Notes: generated by a model from the letters alone, not told the origin. Counted from the first letter of the stretch, positions 8,079 through 16,198 are shown. The stretch is 64,000 nt of DNA from Xylanibacillus composti (GCF_018403685.1 NZ_BOVK01000013.1:1-64000); one strand, 5' to 3'. Translations and numbers: made by a program.

Positions 8079-9701
8079 CTAACCCCGCTCCTCTGCTTGA
8101 AGCGGTAGACGAGCCGTTATCACGGTTCCCAGCCCCTCCTCGCTAAGGATGTGCAGGCTGCCGCCCAGCTCCTCTGTCCTTTCCCGCATGGAAGCCAAGC
8201 CAAGGGACCTTGCTTCCTGCTCAGCTTGTTCGAGCGTAAAGCCGCGTCCTTGATCACTCACCTTCATCGTGACCCATCGCTTGTCATGGGTGAGGCTGAT
8301 CCGGGTGCGATAGGTAGCGGCGTGCTTGCGGACATTGTTCATAGCCTCTTGAGCGATGCGAATCAAGGCAAGCTCGAGTTCATGCCGATAGCGAGGCTCT
8401 TGGTCCGACTGGATGAACAGGCGAAGACCAATCGTCTGCGCGTATTCCTTAAGCGTGCGAAGAAAATCAGTTCCTTCGCTGCTCGGACGCAGCTGCCAGA
8501 TGAGAGAACGCATCTCGCCGAGCGCTTCCTGCGCGATCCGCTCGACCTCCCGGATGGCATTTGCAGTTTCCTCATGTTCTGTCTTCGCATGCTCCCATAT
8601 GCCGCGAGCCAAGAGCGAAAGGGAGAACAGCTTCTGATTGACCGAATCATGCAGCTCCCTTGCCAGCCGGTTGCGCTCTTCAGCCAGCAGCACCTCTTCC
8701 CACTCTTGGTATAACCGGACTTTTTCCAATGCGATCGTAACGTGATCGGCGAGAATCCTCAGAATTTCCAATTCGACCTTTTCGAATGGTCTGGAGCTTC
8801 TGCTCAAGTACAAAACACCGGACTCATGGGTATGCAGCGGCAGAGCAACGGCATAAGGCCCAAAGCCATGTTCGGCCAGTCTGATCTGCTGCTCCCTGTC
8901 TGCCTGCTCGACCAGGTCTCGCATGACGAACGGAAGCGCAGCTTGTGCCCCCTTGGTTCGACCATTCTCGTAGATGGAGCGCAAGCGAAGCTTTTGCTCC
9001 TCACGCAGTGCTACCGCTACCGTAGACCAGCCGAATTGGCGGCCGATGCTGTCGACTGCCGCCTCCAGCAATCGCTGTATATTATTCATCTTCAACAGCG
9101 CACGGGTGATGCTGTTCAACTGCGAGTAATAGTTGACAATATATCGCGACATGTCCTCAACTGCTCGCCGCTCCCGCTGTTCGTACAGCTTGACTCGCTC
9201 CACTGCGGTACCGATCTGGTAGGCGACCGATTCCAAAAATGCCAGCTCCTGATCCGTGAATTGCTCTTTTCCGGGAGAACCGACATTAAGCAGACCGAGG
9301 CGCTCCCCGCGTATGGTAATCGGGACGGTGGCATGATATTCCAGGTTGTTCGTCTCCCCCCAGCATTGCTGAACAGCGTTGTGCAGCCGTTCGCACTCAA
9401 TCATCGTGACAGCCTGCTCTAACTCCTCTGCCCAATACAAGCGCAAACAGAAGCAGTCATCGCAGCGCATCGGGCGCTTATCCTCCCGGCATAGCGCAGG
9501 AGGAAGGTTGGAATCGGCCACAAGCCGGTAGCCTTGCTCGCCCTCCAACAAAAATATCCAACCGCTCTCCAGATTCGTCAATGCCAGCAGCTGGACCAGT
9601 GTTGTCTGCAACATCCCCTCCAAGTCATTGCTCTGGTTCAGGGTTTCAGCAATGGTCTTCAGCGTAAGCAATTCTTCGTAATAGCGCTTTTCTGTTGACA
9701 G
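8079..9701 (-). CDS. GAF-domain sensor histidine kinase (NarX/AirS-like, HisKA_3)
   Basis: About 540-residue soluble kinase without transmembrane helices. Two GAF domains occupy roughly the first 330 residues; a HisKA_3 dimerisation helix contains the phosphoacceptor His in RNRLARELHDSVNQ, and the C-terminal HATPase domain shows NNVRKHA and DQGRGF. The first GAF domain holds a cysteine cluster (C-x8-C-x2-C-x-C plus two later Cys), recalling Fe-S or redox-sensing GAF kinases such as AirS. Start: the nearest conventional codon is TTG 9671, with a poor ribosome site; CTG 9701 has GGAGG eight bases upstream and adds STEKRYYEE, so I prefer it. Probable partner of the response regulator at 6710. 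Confidence 0.88.
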   Translation of the reverse strand: MSTEKRYYEELLTLKTIAETLNQSNDLEGMLQTTLVQLLALTNLESGWIFLLEGEQGYRLVADSNLPPALCREDKRPMRCDDCFCLRLYWAEELEQAVTMIECERLHNAVQQCWGETNNLEYHATVPITIRGERLGLLNVGSPGKEQFTDQELAFLESVAYQIGTAVERVKLYEQRERRAVEDMSRYIVNYYSQLNSITRALLKMNNIQRLLEAAVDSIGRQFGWSTVAVALREEQKLRLRSIYENGRTKGAQAALPFVMRDLVEQADREQQIRLAEHGFGPYAVALPLHTHESGVLYLSRSSRPFEKVELEILRILADHVTIALEKVRLYQEWEEVLLAEERNRLARELHDSVNQKLFSLSLLARGIWEHAKTEHEETANAIREVERIAQEALGEMRSLIWQLRPSSEGTDFLRTLKEYAQTIGLRLFIQSDQEPRYRHELELALIRIAQEAMNNVRKHAATYRTRISLTHDKRWVTMKVSDQGRGFTLEQAEQEARSLGLASMRERTEELGGSLHILSEEGLGTVITARLPLQAEERG

Positions 9702-9826
9702 TGGCGCCGCCTCCGTTCCGCAGGAAGTAGTACTCCCATTCTAGCATATGTGAGTGATGTGTTTCGCTACTAGGCTATCAACAGACAAAAGCAGATAAAT
9801 TATTAGAAAATTTGTGAGATGGAATG

Positions 9827-9855
9827 TTTACTTCCGATTTTATACCTGATATAAT
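9827..9855 (+). promoter_or_regulatory. Promoter of the VOC/HxlR-like operon
   Basis: TTTACT (9827-9832) and a consensus TATAAT (9850-9855) are 17 bp apart in an AT-rich intergenic stretch, 38 bp before the ATG of the VOC gene, which has an AAAGGAGG ribosome site. Confidence 0.7.
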
Positions 9856-9892
9856 CTCAGTATCTCGTAACCATTAAAGGAGGAAGAAAACA

Positions 9893-10258
9893 ATGTTTAA
9901 ATCCGGTCTAACTATTTGGTACAACGTATCCAATATGGAGCGCACGCTCAACTTTTACACCAAGAGTCTGGGATTTGCGCTGGACTTCCATGATGAGGAA
10001 AGACAAATGGCCATGATCAAGACGAATACGAAGGACTGCTATATCGGTTTTGCGGAAGCGGAAACCGTCGTGCCTGTCATATCTACCACCGTGTTCGAGG
10101 TAGAGGATATCGAGCAAGCGGTGGAGCAGCTGCGGGCACAGGGCGTAACATTCACAGGCGAGATTGAGGTTATTCCGGACTTTGTGAAGCTGGCGACATT
10201 CAGCGATCCGGACGGTCATTGCTTCGAGTTGTCCCAGACACTTGTCACCTTCGAATGA
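9893..10258 (+). CDS. VOC-superfamily (glyoxalase/bleomycin resistance-like) protein
   Basis: 121-residue protein with the paired beta-alpha-beta-beta-beta modules of vicinal oxygen chelate proteins. Typical marks are WYNVSNMERTLNFYTKSLGF at the start, FEVEDIEQAVEQLRAQGV in the second module, and FSDPDGHCFEL at the end, which includes a conserved metal-side Glu. Members include glyoxalases, dioxygenases and drug-sequestering proteins; substrate not deducible. It overlaps the next gene by four bases (ATGA), so the two are translationally coupled. Confidence 0.85.
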   Translation: MFKSGLTIWYNVSNMERTLNFYTKSLGFALDFHDEERQMAMIKTNTKDCYIGFAEAETVVPVISTTVFEVEDIEQAVEQLRAQGVTFTGEIEVIPDFVKLATFSDPDGHCFELSQTLVTFE

Positions 10259-10815
10259 CGAACGACCACATTATTCAGACTACACAGGAACTTTCCGGAC
10301 GGTGGACGATTCCGATTTTGCTGACTCTGCAGCAGGCAGGGGGGCGATTTACGCCACTAGGCCGCCAACTGGACATCTCTCCGTCCCGACTAAGCAGCAA
10401 CTTGAAGAAGCTGGAGGAAAAGGGCATTATTCAACACTTGTCTCCGTATGAACGGCGCCACCCGCTGCTGCCGGAATACCGGTTGACGGAGAAAGGTCTG
10501 CTGCTGCGAGAAGCTGCGAAAGCCATCCAGTCAGCCGAAACAGAGCTCGGCCGCGGTTTTCTAGCCGAGAGGTCATGGAATTGGCCGGTCATGCTCGCGC
10601 TGTACTATCAGTACAACCGATTTCAGGCCATACGGAAGCTGCTGCAGTCGGCTACGCCGCGTATACTGACCATGCGCATCTCCGAGCTGTGCGAGCAGGA
10701 AATCGCGGAGAAGCAGCCAACCATGGAGCCCCGGCCGGGCTATGACTATTGGCTGCTCCCAAACGCAGAGCCTCCGGTGGGGAGGCTGGAGAAAGATCTT
10801 TGCTCGCTGTTATAG
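10255..10815 (+). CDS. HxlR-like winged-helix regulator with C-terminal extension
   Basis: 186-residue protein. The first half reads ELSGRWTIPILLTLQQAGGRF, then LDISPSRLSSNLKKLEEKGI and a wing with RHPLLPEYRLTEKG, as in HxlR regulators that respond to reactive electrophiles or other stress. The second half (WNWPVMLALYYQ onward) matches nothing that I recognise. The start ATG 10255 overlaps the VOC stop codon; the upstream frame from 10219 would lie inside that gene. A regulator coupled to a glyoxalase-like protein suggests detoxification, but this is inference. Competing hairpins and a terminator follow. Confidence 0.75.
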   Translation: MTNDHIIQTTQELSGRWTIPILLTLQQAGGRFTPLGRQLDISPSRLSSNLKKLEEKGIIQHLSPYERRHPLLPEYRLTEKGLLLREAAKAIQSAETELGRGFLAERSWNWPVMLALYYQYNRFQAIRKLLQSATPRILTMRISELCEQEIAEKQPTMEPRPGYDYWLLPNAEPPVGRLEKDLCSLL

Positions 10816-10837
10816 CAGCCAAGTGAAAAAGAGACAT

Positions 10838-10875
10838 GAGGGGAAACGTGCTGTTTTCCCCTCGACAGCACGTTT
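10838..10875 (+). other. Two mutually exclusive hairpins after the HxlR-like gene
   Basis: GAGGGGAAA (10838-10846) can pair with TTTCCCCTC (10855-10863). Alternatively AAACGTGCTG (10844-10853) can pair perfectly with CAGCACGTTT (10866-10875). The two structures share bases 10844-10863 and cannot form together. This resembles attenuator architecture, although it lies 3' of a gene and is followed by a separate terminator. Confidence 0.55.
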
Positions 10876-10886
10876 CAGGTATAAGG

Positions 10887-10936
10887 GGGAGCTTCCAAAG
10901 TCCAAAGAGACTTGGGAACAGCTCCTTATATTTTTG
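10887..10936 (+). terminator. Terminator-like hairpin after the VOC/HxlR operon
   Basis: GGAGC plus TTCC and AAGTC (10888-10902) pair with GACTT, GGGA and GCTCC (10910-10925) with small mismatches, followed by a T-rich tail (10926-10940). The stem is long but imperfect. Confidence 0.6.
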
Positions 10937-10940
10937 TTTC

Positions 10941-11325
10941 TTATTCACTAAGCAGCCGGTTATTCAAAAGTAAAATAAAAGATCTCTTACAGCACAAAGC
11001 TGATTCGGGAACAGTCTCGATTTTGAATTGCGGCGAGCGATATTGGACGCGATAGTTGAACGGGGTGCCCGAGCCGCGAGTCGTTCGCTCTACGCAGGTA
11101 TCAGACAATTTGATTACATACCATACTGGGCTGATTTTGCGTGGCACATCGTTTGCTCCTTACTGCTCAAATATCTGCTAAAAAAAGCGGCTGGAGCCGG
11201 GGCAGGAAGCGTAGCGGATGGGAGCAGAGAGGATGACCGAGCCAGCCGGTTCAAACTGTTCGGTCATCCATAAGCCTGTCTATTCAATGTTGACTGTTAA
11301 GCCATCTGCCTAGGCCATCCGCCAG
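10941..11325. other. Unassigned intergenic stretch
   Basis: Two overlapping open frames exist here (about 80 codons on the plus strand from 11028 and 69 codons on the minus strand from 11147), but neither has a convincing ribosome site or a recognisable domain. I do not call a gene. The stretch lies between the VOC/HxlR operon and the 52-bp periodic array. Confidence 0.4.
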
Positions 11326-11557
11326 TTTTGTATGATCTCTCACACAAAATCAGTCCAACGTGGGGGATACGCACAACTTTTATACGATCTTTCGTATAAA
11401 AACGAGGATATTCCTTACAGCACTGTTGATTTTATAAGATTTTTCATACAAAACCTGCAAACCGGGACGTACAGCAAACCCTTTTGTACGATTTTTCGCA
11501 CAAAATCAGTCTAATGTGGGGGATACGCACTACTTTTATACGATCTTTCGCACAAGC
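11326..11557. repeat. 52-bp periodic array of five 24-bp dyads with 28-bp spacers
   Basis: Five dyads start at 11326, 11378, 11430, 11482 and 11534, exactly 52 bp apart. Each consists of a ten-base arm like TTTTRTACGA, a four-base loop (TCTT, TTTT or TCTC) and the complementary arm like TCGYAYAAAA. The 28-base spacers differ, except that the first and fourth are nearly identical (both contain GTGGGGGATACGCAC). Unit 2 is a perfect ten-pair palindrome; the last unit has a decayed right arm. Base changes are partly compensated across the stem. No cas genes are in the window, and the repeats are too degenerate for a normal CRISPR. Confidence 0.85.
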
Positions 11558-11770
11558 AACTATTCGTTTCCTCGGTTGTGCAAGGAACAATGCTGATGCA
11601 TTCCACTTACCCGGAACGGTTTCCAATTGAGCAGGTCAAGGTTCAATATCCAAGCTATTTTGCCAATAGAAAGAATGGTGTGGTAGACTAATAGAAGGAG
11701 AATAAGTGTTCGGTTGCAACAGGCCGTGCAGTGTCCAGGCTTTCGAGTATGAAGCAAAGAGGTGTCGCAG

Positions 11771-12562
11771 GTGGAACACGGATTTCCAGAGATCGATCAT
11801 GTCCTTGCCTATATCCAGCAGCATCTGTACGACCCGCTGACGCTCAACGATCTGGCGAAGCAGGCCGCGTACAGCCCTTATCATTTCACCCGGCTGTTCA
11901 AGAAGAGGATAGGGGTTTCGCCTCAGTATTATGTATCTGTGCTTCGGTTGCAGAGAGCGAAGGAATTGCTCCTTCATACCGGATTGAGCGTACGGGATAT
12001 ATCTTTGGAAGTCGGACAGCAGAGCCTGGGAACGTTCACAACCAGATTTACAGAACGGGTCGGTGTCACGCCAGCGCAATTTCGCAACTCGCCCATGCTT
12101 GCAGAGGACCACAAATATACGTTGCGGCACTTGAACAATTGGGAGCAGTATGAGATGAAAGCCGGAAGGCCGGTCTCTCCCCATACAATAGAAGGCAACG
12201 TTCATGCAGACCAGCCATTCGAGGGTGTGGTATTCATAGGCTTATTCGCCAAGCCGATACCGGAGCGAATTCCCTTGTACGGCACCCTGCTTTTCAATCC
12301 TGGAAGTTTTCGCTTTACGAATGTGCGGCCGGGCATCTATTACATTATGGCCACGTCCATGGCATGGGACATGCAGGCGATCGATGTGCTGCTGCCGCAC
12401 AACACGCTGCGCACGCGTTCGAGAACGCCTGTGATTGTAGGGGGCAGCGAGCCTGTGCCGTTTCAGCATGTGCAGCTTTATCCGCCAAGAATAGACGACC
12501 CTCCTATACTGATTTCTTTGCCGCTTCTCATGAATCGGTTTCTCCAACGTGTTTCTAACTAA
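11771..12562 (+). CDS. AraC-family regulator with N-terminal DNA-binding domain and effector-binding-like C-terminus
   Basis: 263-residue regulator. The N-terminal third holds the double HTH of AraC/XylS proteins: LTLNDLAKQAAYSPYHFTRLFKKRIGVSP and SVRDISLEVGQQSLGTFTTRFTERVGVTPAQFR. The C-terminal part (residues 140-260) resembles a small-molecule binding module found in MarA/Rob-like or GyrI-like regulators but is not clearly assignable. GTG 11771 is preferred: AAAGAGGTG ends six bases upstream, whereas GTG 11762 overlaps that site. It is followed on the same strand by the beta-lactamase-like gene 85 bp downstream. Confidence 0.85.
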   Translation: MEHGFPEIDHVLAYIQQHLYDPLTLNDLAKQAAYSPYHFTRLFKKRIGVSPQYYVSVLRLQRAKELLLHTGLSVRDISLEVGQQSLGTFTTRFTERVGVTPAQFRNSPMLAEDHKYTLRHLNNWEQYEMKAGRPVSPHTIEGNVHADQPFEGVVFIGLFAKPIPERIPLYGTLLFNPGSFRFTNVRPGIYYIMATSMAWDMQAIDVLLPHNTLRTRSRTPVIVGGSEPVPFQHVQLYPPRIDDPPILISLPLLMNRFLQRVSN

Positions 12563-12610
12563 CAACTGGCAGGTAATTTTCCTAGCAATCTGCTATACTG
12601 GTACTAGAAA

Positions 12611-12630
12611 CTATTCAAAGCAATGAATAG
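12611..12630. promoter_or_regulatory. Perfect dyad upstream of the beta-lactamase-like gene
   Basis: CTATTCA (12611-12617) and TGAATAG (12624-12630) form a perfect seven-base inverted repeat with a six-base centre, just after a TATACT hexamer at 12594-12599 and before the ribosome site. Position fits an operator; the -35 is poor, so promoter assignment is tentative. Confidence 0.4.
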
Positions 12631-12647
12631 AAATCAGGGAGGATGCA

Positions 12648-14849
12648 ATGACTATTATAACTGCAACCATGAAAACAAATTACAAATGGCTCTTGCTGCT
12701 CCTATCCCTCGTCATGGCCTTCAGCATGGCAACGCCTGTTGTTCAGGCGGAAGACCTGGATTCAACGGGTGAATCAGTCGGGCAGCAGGCTGAAGAAGAG
12801 AATGGATCAACGTCAGACGGGCAATCAACCGCGGAGATAGATCCGCAAGGCGATGGAGCAGCAACCAAGCAGGTCCCGGAGCTGACGGAGGAAGCCGTCA
12901 CGGCGTTTTTGGATGATTTCTTCGCAGCGGAATCGACACAGCCTTATTATGTCGGGGCATCTGTCTCTATAGTCAAAGACGGGGAACTGCTGGTGCAGAA
13001 AGGATACGGACATACGGATCTGACTGGGCAGGAGCCGGTGGACCCTGCAAGCACGGTGTTCCGCATAGCGTCTGTGTCCAAGACCTTTACTGCGGCAGCA
13101 GCACTGCAGCTGGCGGAGCAAGGGAAGCTGGACTTGCAGGAGGAATTCACTGCCTATTTGGACGGGGTTACCTATGAAAATCCATACGGTACGCCTGTGA
13201 CCATTGAGCACTTGTTGACGCATACAACCGGGTTTGAAGTCCGTGACCCGAACCCGAGCGACATTCACACAGAGCTTGATCAATATGTGGCAATTGAGGA
13301 CTTCGTGCGCGAGCATATGCCTCCGGTTGTTCGCGAACCGGGAACATCCTACATGTACGACAATTTTGCTTCCCTTCTGCTAGGCTACGTCGTACAGGAA
13401 GCGAGCGGCATGCCGTTCGAGGATTATATGAAACAGTATATGTTTGAGCCGTTAGGCATGGCGAACAGCGGCTATGTGCTCGAGGAAAAACTGGTTGAGA
13501 ATCTGGCGGCAGGCCACGATATGCTCGGCAACCCGCTTGAAGTGTATACCGTAACGCCGACCGTCATGCCGCACGGCGGCATGATGACCACGGCAGAAGA
13601 CGTGGGCAAATTTATGATCGCCTTGCAGAATGGCGGAATGGCGGAGGGCGGACGCATTCTGTCCGAGGAATCGGTCAAGCTGATGGAACAATACCAATCC
13701 GCGATTCACCCGCTGCTGCCGGATACGACGTATGGATTTGAAGCGCCGTTCCAACTGCCTGGAGCCGGAAGCCATCCCGGCATCATTACGAAAGCGGGCG
13801 ACTTGAACGGTTACAGCTCCTATCTGTTCCTGATCCCGGAGGAGAATGTCGGTGTATTTCTGACCTATAACCAAATGGGTGTGCTGCGGAATTTGTTTTA
13901 TCCGCAATTTATTTCGACCTTTTACCCTGAATATGCCGCACCCGCCTCGCTGGATGAAAACTTCAGGCCGATGACAGCAGAACAACTCGAGAAGTTCAGC
14001 GGATTGTATGCTGACCTGCGGTTGGATGTCTTTGTCTCCACGGTGGAGGTCAACGGCTCGGGCAGCCTGCTCATTTCGGACGCGCTGCTTGGCCCGCGCG
14101 AGCTTACCCAAGTGGATGATGCTTTATTTGTCGATGCATTAACGAATCAATTCACTGCTTTCCAACTTGACGAGAAGGGTCAAGTACTCTATATGAAGGA
14201 GCCATATATCAATCCGCTCGGATATGCGGCCAAGGGCAAAGAACCGGCCGGATTCATCGATGTCGGAAATTCCGATCCGTTCGCCCCGTTTATTCACGGG
14301 CTGCAATCGCTCGGTCACTATGACAACAGCGGAGCCGCGGCTTTTGAGCCGGAACGGTCGGTAACACGCGCTGAATACGTAGAGCGGATGATGGTCGTCA
14401 GCAATGTGAAGGGAAGCAAGGCCGAGGCCTACGCTTTCACAGATATTGCGGGCCATCCGGCAGCCCCGTATATCCAGGCCGCCTATGAGATGGGACTTGT
14501 CGCTGGAGACGGGCAGGGCCTGTTTGAGCCGGATCGGATCATCACGAGGCAGGAAGCTGCTGTTTTGATTTGGAACTCGTTGAAGCTGCAGTATCCTGAA
14601 GAGTTGTTTGCGGATGTGCAAATTGCCGATGACATCAGCGAATGGGCCCAGCCTGCAGTACGGATGATTGTGGCGCTCGGCCTGTACGGTCCTGAGGTGC
14701 AGATCGATGCGGATGGCACAGTGCATTATCTTGCGCTAAATCCGCTAACCCGTCAGGAGGAAGCGGCTATTCTGTATAAGCTGCTCACCCAGCCGACCGA
14801 TGTGATTGTGTCGCAACTGCTGGCGGCCCAAGCGGGGGAAGCGCAGTAA
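12648..14849 (+). CDS. Secreted class C beta-lactamase-like serine hydrolase with three SLH repeats
   Basis: 733-residue exported protein. A signal peptide (KWLLLLLSLVMAFSMATPVVQA) is followed by a low-complexity acidic linker and a beta-lactamase/penicillin-binding-like domain (about 80-400) with SxxK at Ser142-Lys145, a YDN motif around residue 236 and HGG near 306. The C-terminal 190 residues form three S-layer homology repeats (beginning FIDVGNSDPFAP, FTDIAGHPAAPY and FADVQIADDISE) that bind pyruvylated wall polymer. It is thus a wall-anchored serine hydrolase, possibly a D-Ala-D-Ala peptidase, esterase or beta-lactamase. ATG 12648 has GGGAGG close upstream; ATG 12669 could also serve. 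A terminator follows. Confidence 0.9.
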   Translation: MTIITATMKTNYKWLLLLLSLVMAFSMATPVVQAEDLDSTGESVGQQAEEENGSTSDGQSTAEIDPQGDGAATKQVPELTEEAVTAFLDDFFAAESTQPYYVGASVSIVKDGELLVQKGYGHTDLTGQEPVDPASTVFRIASVSKTFTAAAALQLAEQGKLDLQEEFTAYLDGVTYENPYGTPVTIEHLLTHTTGFEVRDPNPSDIHTELDQYVAIEDFVREHMPPVVREPGTSYMYDNFASLLLGYVVQEASGMPFEDYMKQYMFEPLGMANSGYVLEEKLVENLAAGHDMLGNPLEVYTVTPTVMPHGGMMTTAEDVGKFMIALQNGGMAEGGRILSEESVKLMEQYQSAIHPLLPDTTYGFEAPFQLPGAGSHPGIITKAGDLNGYSSYLFLIPEENVGVFLTYNQMGVLRNLFYPQFISTFYPEYAAPASLDENFRPMTAEQLEKFSGLYADLRLDVFVSTVEVNGSGSLLISDALLGPRELTQVDDALFVDALTNQFTAFQLDEKGQVLYMKEPYINPLGYAAKGKEPAGFIDVGNSDPFAPFIHGLQSLGHYDNSGAAAFEPERSVTRAEYVERMMVVSNVKGSKAEAYAFTDIAGHPAAPYIQAAYEMGLVAGDGQGLFEPDRIITRQEAAVLIWNSLKLQYPEELFADVQIADDISEWAQPAVRMIVALGLYGPEVQIDADGTVHYLALNPLTRQEEAAILYKLLTQPTDVIVSQLLAAQAGEAQ

Positions 14850-14901
14850 ATGAATAAGCCTGTGAAGACCGACAGCCCAGAATGAAATACAGCGAATGCA
14901 G

Positions 14902-14930
14902 GAACCTTGCTCATGGAGCGAGGTTCTTTG
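14902..14930 (+). terminator. Terminator of the beta-lactamase/SLH gene
   Basis: GAACCTTGCTC (14902-14912) pairs with GAGCGAGGTTC (14916-14926) in an 11-pair stem with one T-G pair and a three-base loop, followed by a short T-rich tail. Confidence 0.7.
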
Positions 14931-14935
14931 CGTTA

Positions 14936-14965
14936 TTGTGGAAGTATCGAAAATTCGAGTATATA
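14936..14965 (+). promoter_or_regulatory. Candidate promoter of the VanZ/ABC cassette
   Basis: TTGTGG (14936-14941) and TATATA (14960-14965) are 18 bp apart, with a small dyad CGAA/TTCG between them at 14948-14957. The ribosome site GAGGAAATC precedes ATG 14979. Confidence 0.4.
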
Positions 14966-14978
14966 AAGCGAGGAAATC

Positions 14979-15530
14979 ATGAGACTATTCATAGATATAT
15001 TCACTTTTTTTGTAGGACCTACCTTACTAGCATACCTGCTGATTAGGCTAAGTCTGATTAAATGGTTTAAGGTGAGAGTCGTCAAGGATGCACTCATCCT
15101 GTTATTTGTCGCATATGTAGCGTTTGTTTTATTTATCGTCTGGTTTGACCGCTCTATTCCTACTGATTATTTACTATTTAATCTGGTCCCTTTTTATACG
15201 CTGTACGAATACTTCAGTAGAGGATTTAATCATATAGCGGTCGTAAATATCTTAGGCAATTTGATCATGACCCTGCCTTTTGGCATGTTTGCGTATTTTA
15301 AAATTAACGTGATACCGAAGTTGAATATATTCTGGTATTCGCTTTGTATTCCAATCATCATTGAACTGGGGCAGCTTGTCATTTACATGTCCGGATATGG
15401 CATGAGATCGGTAGATATTGATGATATCATACTCAATTCGGCAGGCATTCTGATCGGATACTTCATAGTAAATAGTTGTTTTAAACGATTTCACTGGAAC
15501 CAAGAAAGGATACTTAGATGGATTTACTAA
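14979..15530 (+). CDS. VanZ-like membrane protein
   Basis: 183-residue integral membrane protein with about five helices. The family signature is present: ILGNLIMTLPFGMF, then IIELGQLVIYMSGYG and SVDIDDIILNSAGILIGYF. VanZ proteins give low-level resistance to teicoplanin and related cell-wall-targeting antibiotics; many chromosomal homologues have unknown roles. It overlaps the following ABC ATPase gene by 13 bp. The composition is visibly more AT-rich than the flanking genes, as for the whole three-gene cassette to 18575. Confidence 0.85.
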   Translation: MRLFIDIFTFFVGPTLLAYLLIRLSLIKWFKVRVVKDALILLFVAYVAFVLFIVWFDRSIPTDYLLFNLVPFYTLYEYFSRGFNHIAVVNILGNLIMTLPFGMFAYFKINVIPKLNIFWYSLCIPIIIELGQLVIYMSGYGMRSVDIDDIILNSAGILIGYFIVNSCFKRFHWNQERILRWIY

Positions 15531-16198
15531 ATGCTAACTTTATTACCAAAAAATATAGTTCGGCTAGCACACAAGCAGAATTGCAATCGTTATCTTATAA
15601 GTTCAAAAAGGGTAATATCTATGTGATAAAGGGGAAGAGCGGTTCGGGCAAATCGACATTGCTCAATATCCTGGGCGGAATGGATAAACCGACTTCAGGC
15701 AGTGTTTATTATAAGGGAAGATCATTCTACGAGCTGTCGGATAAGGAGCAGTCCATTATTCGAAATAAGGAATTTGGTTTTATATTTCAGTCCTTTAACC
15801 TAATTCCAGAATTAACAGTGCAAGATAATATACATATTCCAAAGTACTTCAATAAGGACTTACAAATAAGCAGTTCAAGTGTAGAAGACTTGTCGCACGA
15901 ACTTGGGATCTATTCGATATTGCATAAGAAGCCACCACAGTTATCAGGCGGTGAACAGCAGAGAGTGGCTATAGCCAGAGCACTGATTACCAACCCCGAA
16001 ATTATATTTGCTGATGAACCTACCGGGAATTTAGATCTTGCCAATACTACAAAGATTGCAGATCTTCTGGTTTATTTAGTTGCAAGCAGGAACAGCACAC
16101 TAATTCTTGTGACGCATGAACAAAATTTGATAAAGCATCCGCATATAGAGTTGACATTACAAGATGGAGTTTTGAAAGCAGATGAAGCCAATGTTTAG
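15518..16198 (+). CDS. ABC transporter ATP-binding protein (MacB/LolD type)
   Basis: 226-residue ATPase. Walker A GKSGSGKST, Q-loop in FQSFNLIPE, signature LSGGEQQRVAIARAL, Walker B IIFADEPTGNLD and the switch His in LVTHE are all intact. The class is the one paired with FtsX-like permeases in antimicrobial peptide export or resistance. It overlaps VanZ upstream by 13 bp and the permease downstream by 17 bp, so the three are translated from one message. AT-rich codon use matches its neighbours in the cassette rather than the rest of the window. Confidence 0.92.
   Translation: MDLLNANFITKKYSSASTQAELQSLSYKFKKGNIYVIKGKSGSGKSTLLNILGGMDKPTSGSVYYKGRSFYELSDKEQSIIRNKEFGFIFQSFNLIPELTVQDNIHIPKYFNKDLQISSSSVEDLSHELGIYSILHKKPPQLSGGEQQRVAIARALITNPEIIFADEPTGNLDLANTTKIADLLVYLVASRNSTLILVTHEQNLIKHPHIELTLQDGVLKADEANV

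Noticed and set aside
10941-11273. Genes on either strand in this gap
   Set aside because: Frames of 69 and 81 codons overlap each other on opposite strands, lack ribosome sites and match no domain that I know.
11326-11557. CRISPR array
   Set aside because: Repeat-spacer spacing is regular, but repeats are only 24 bp, degenerate and self-palindromic, two of the four spacers are almost the same, and no cas gene is present. Kept as a dyad array.
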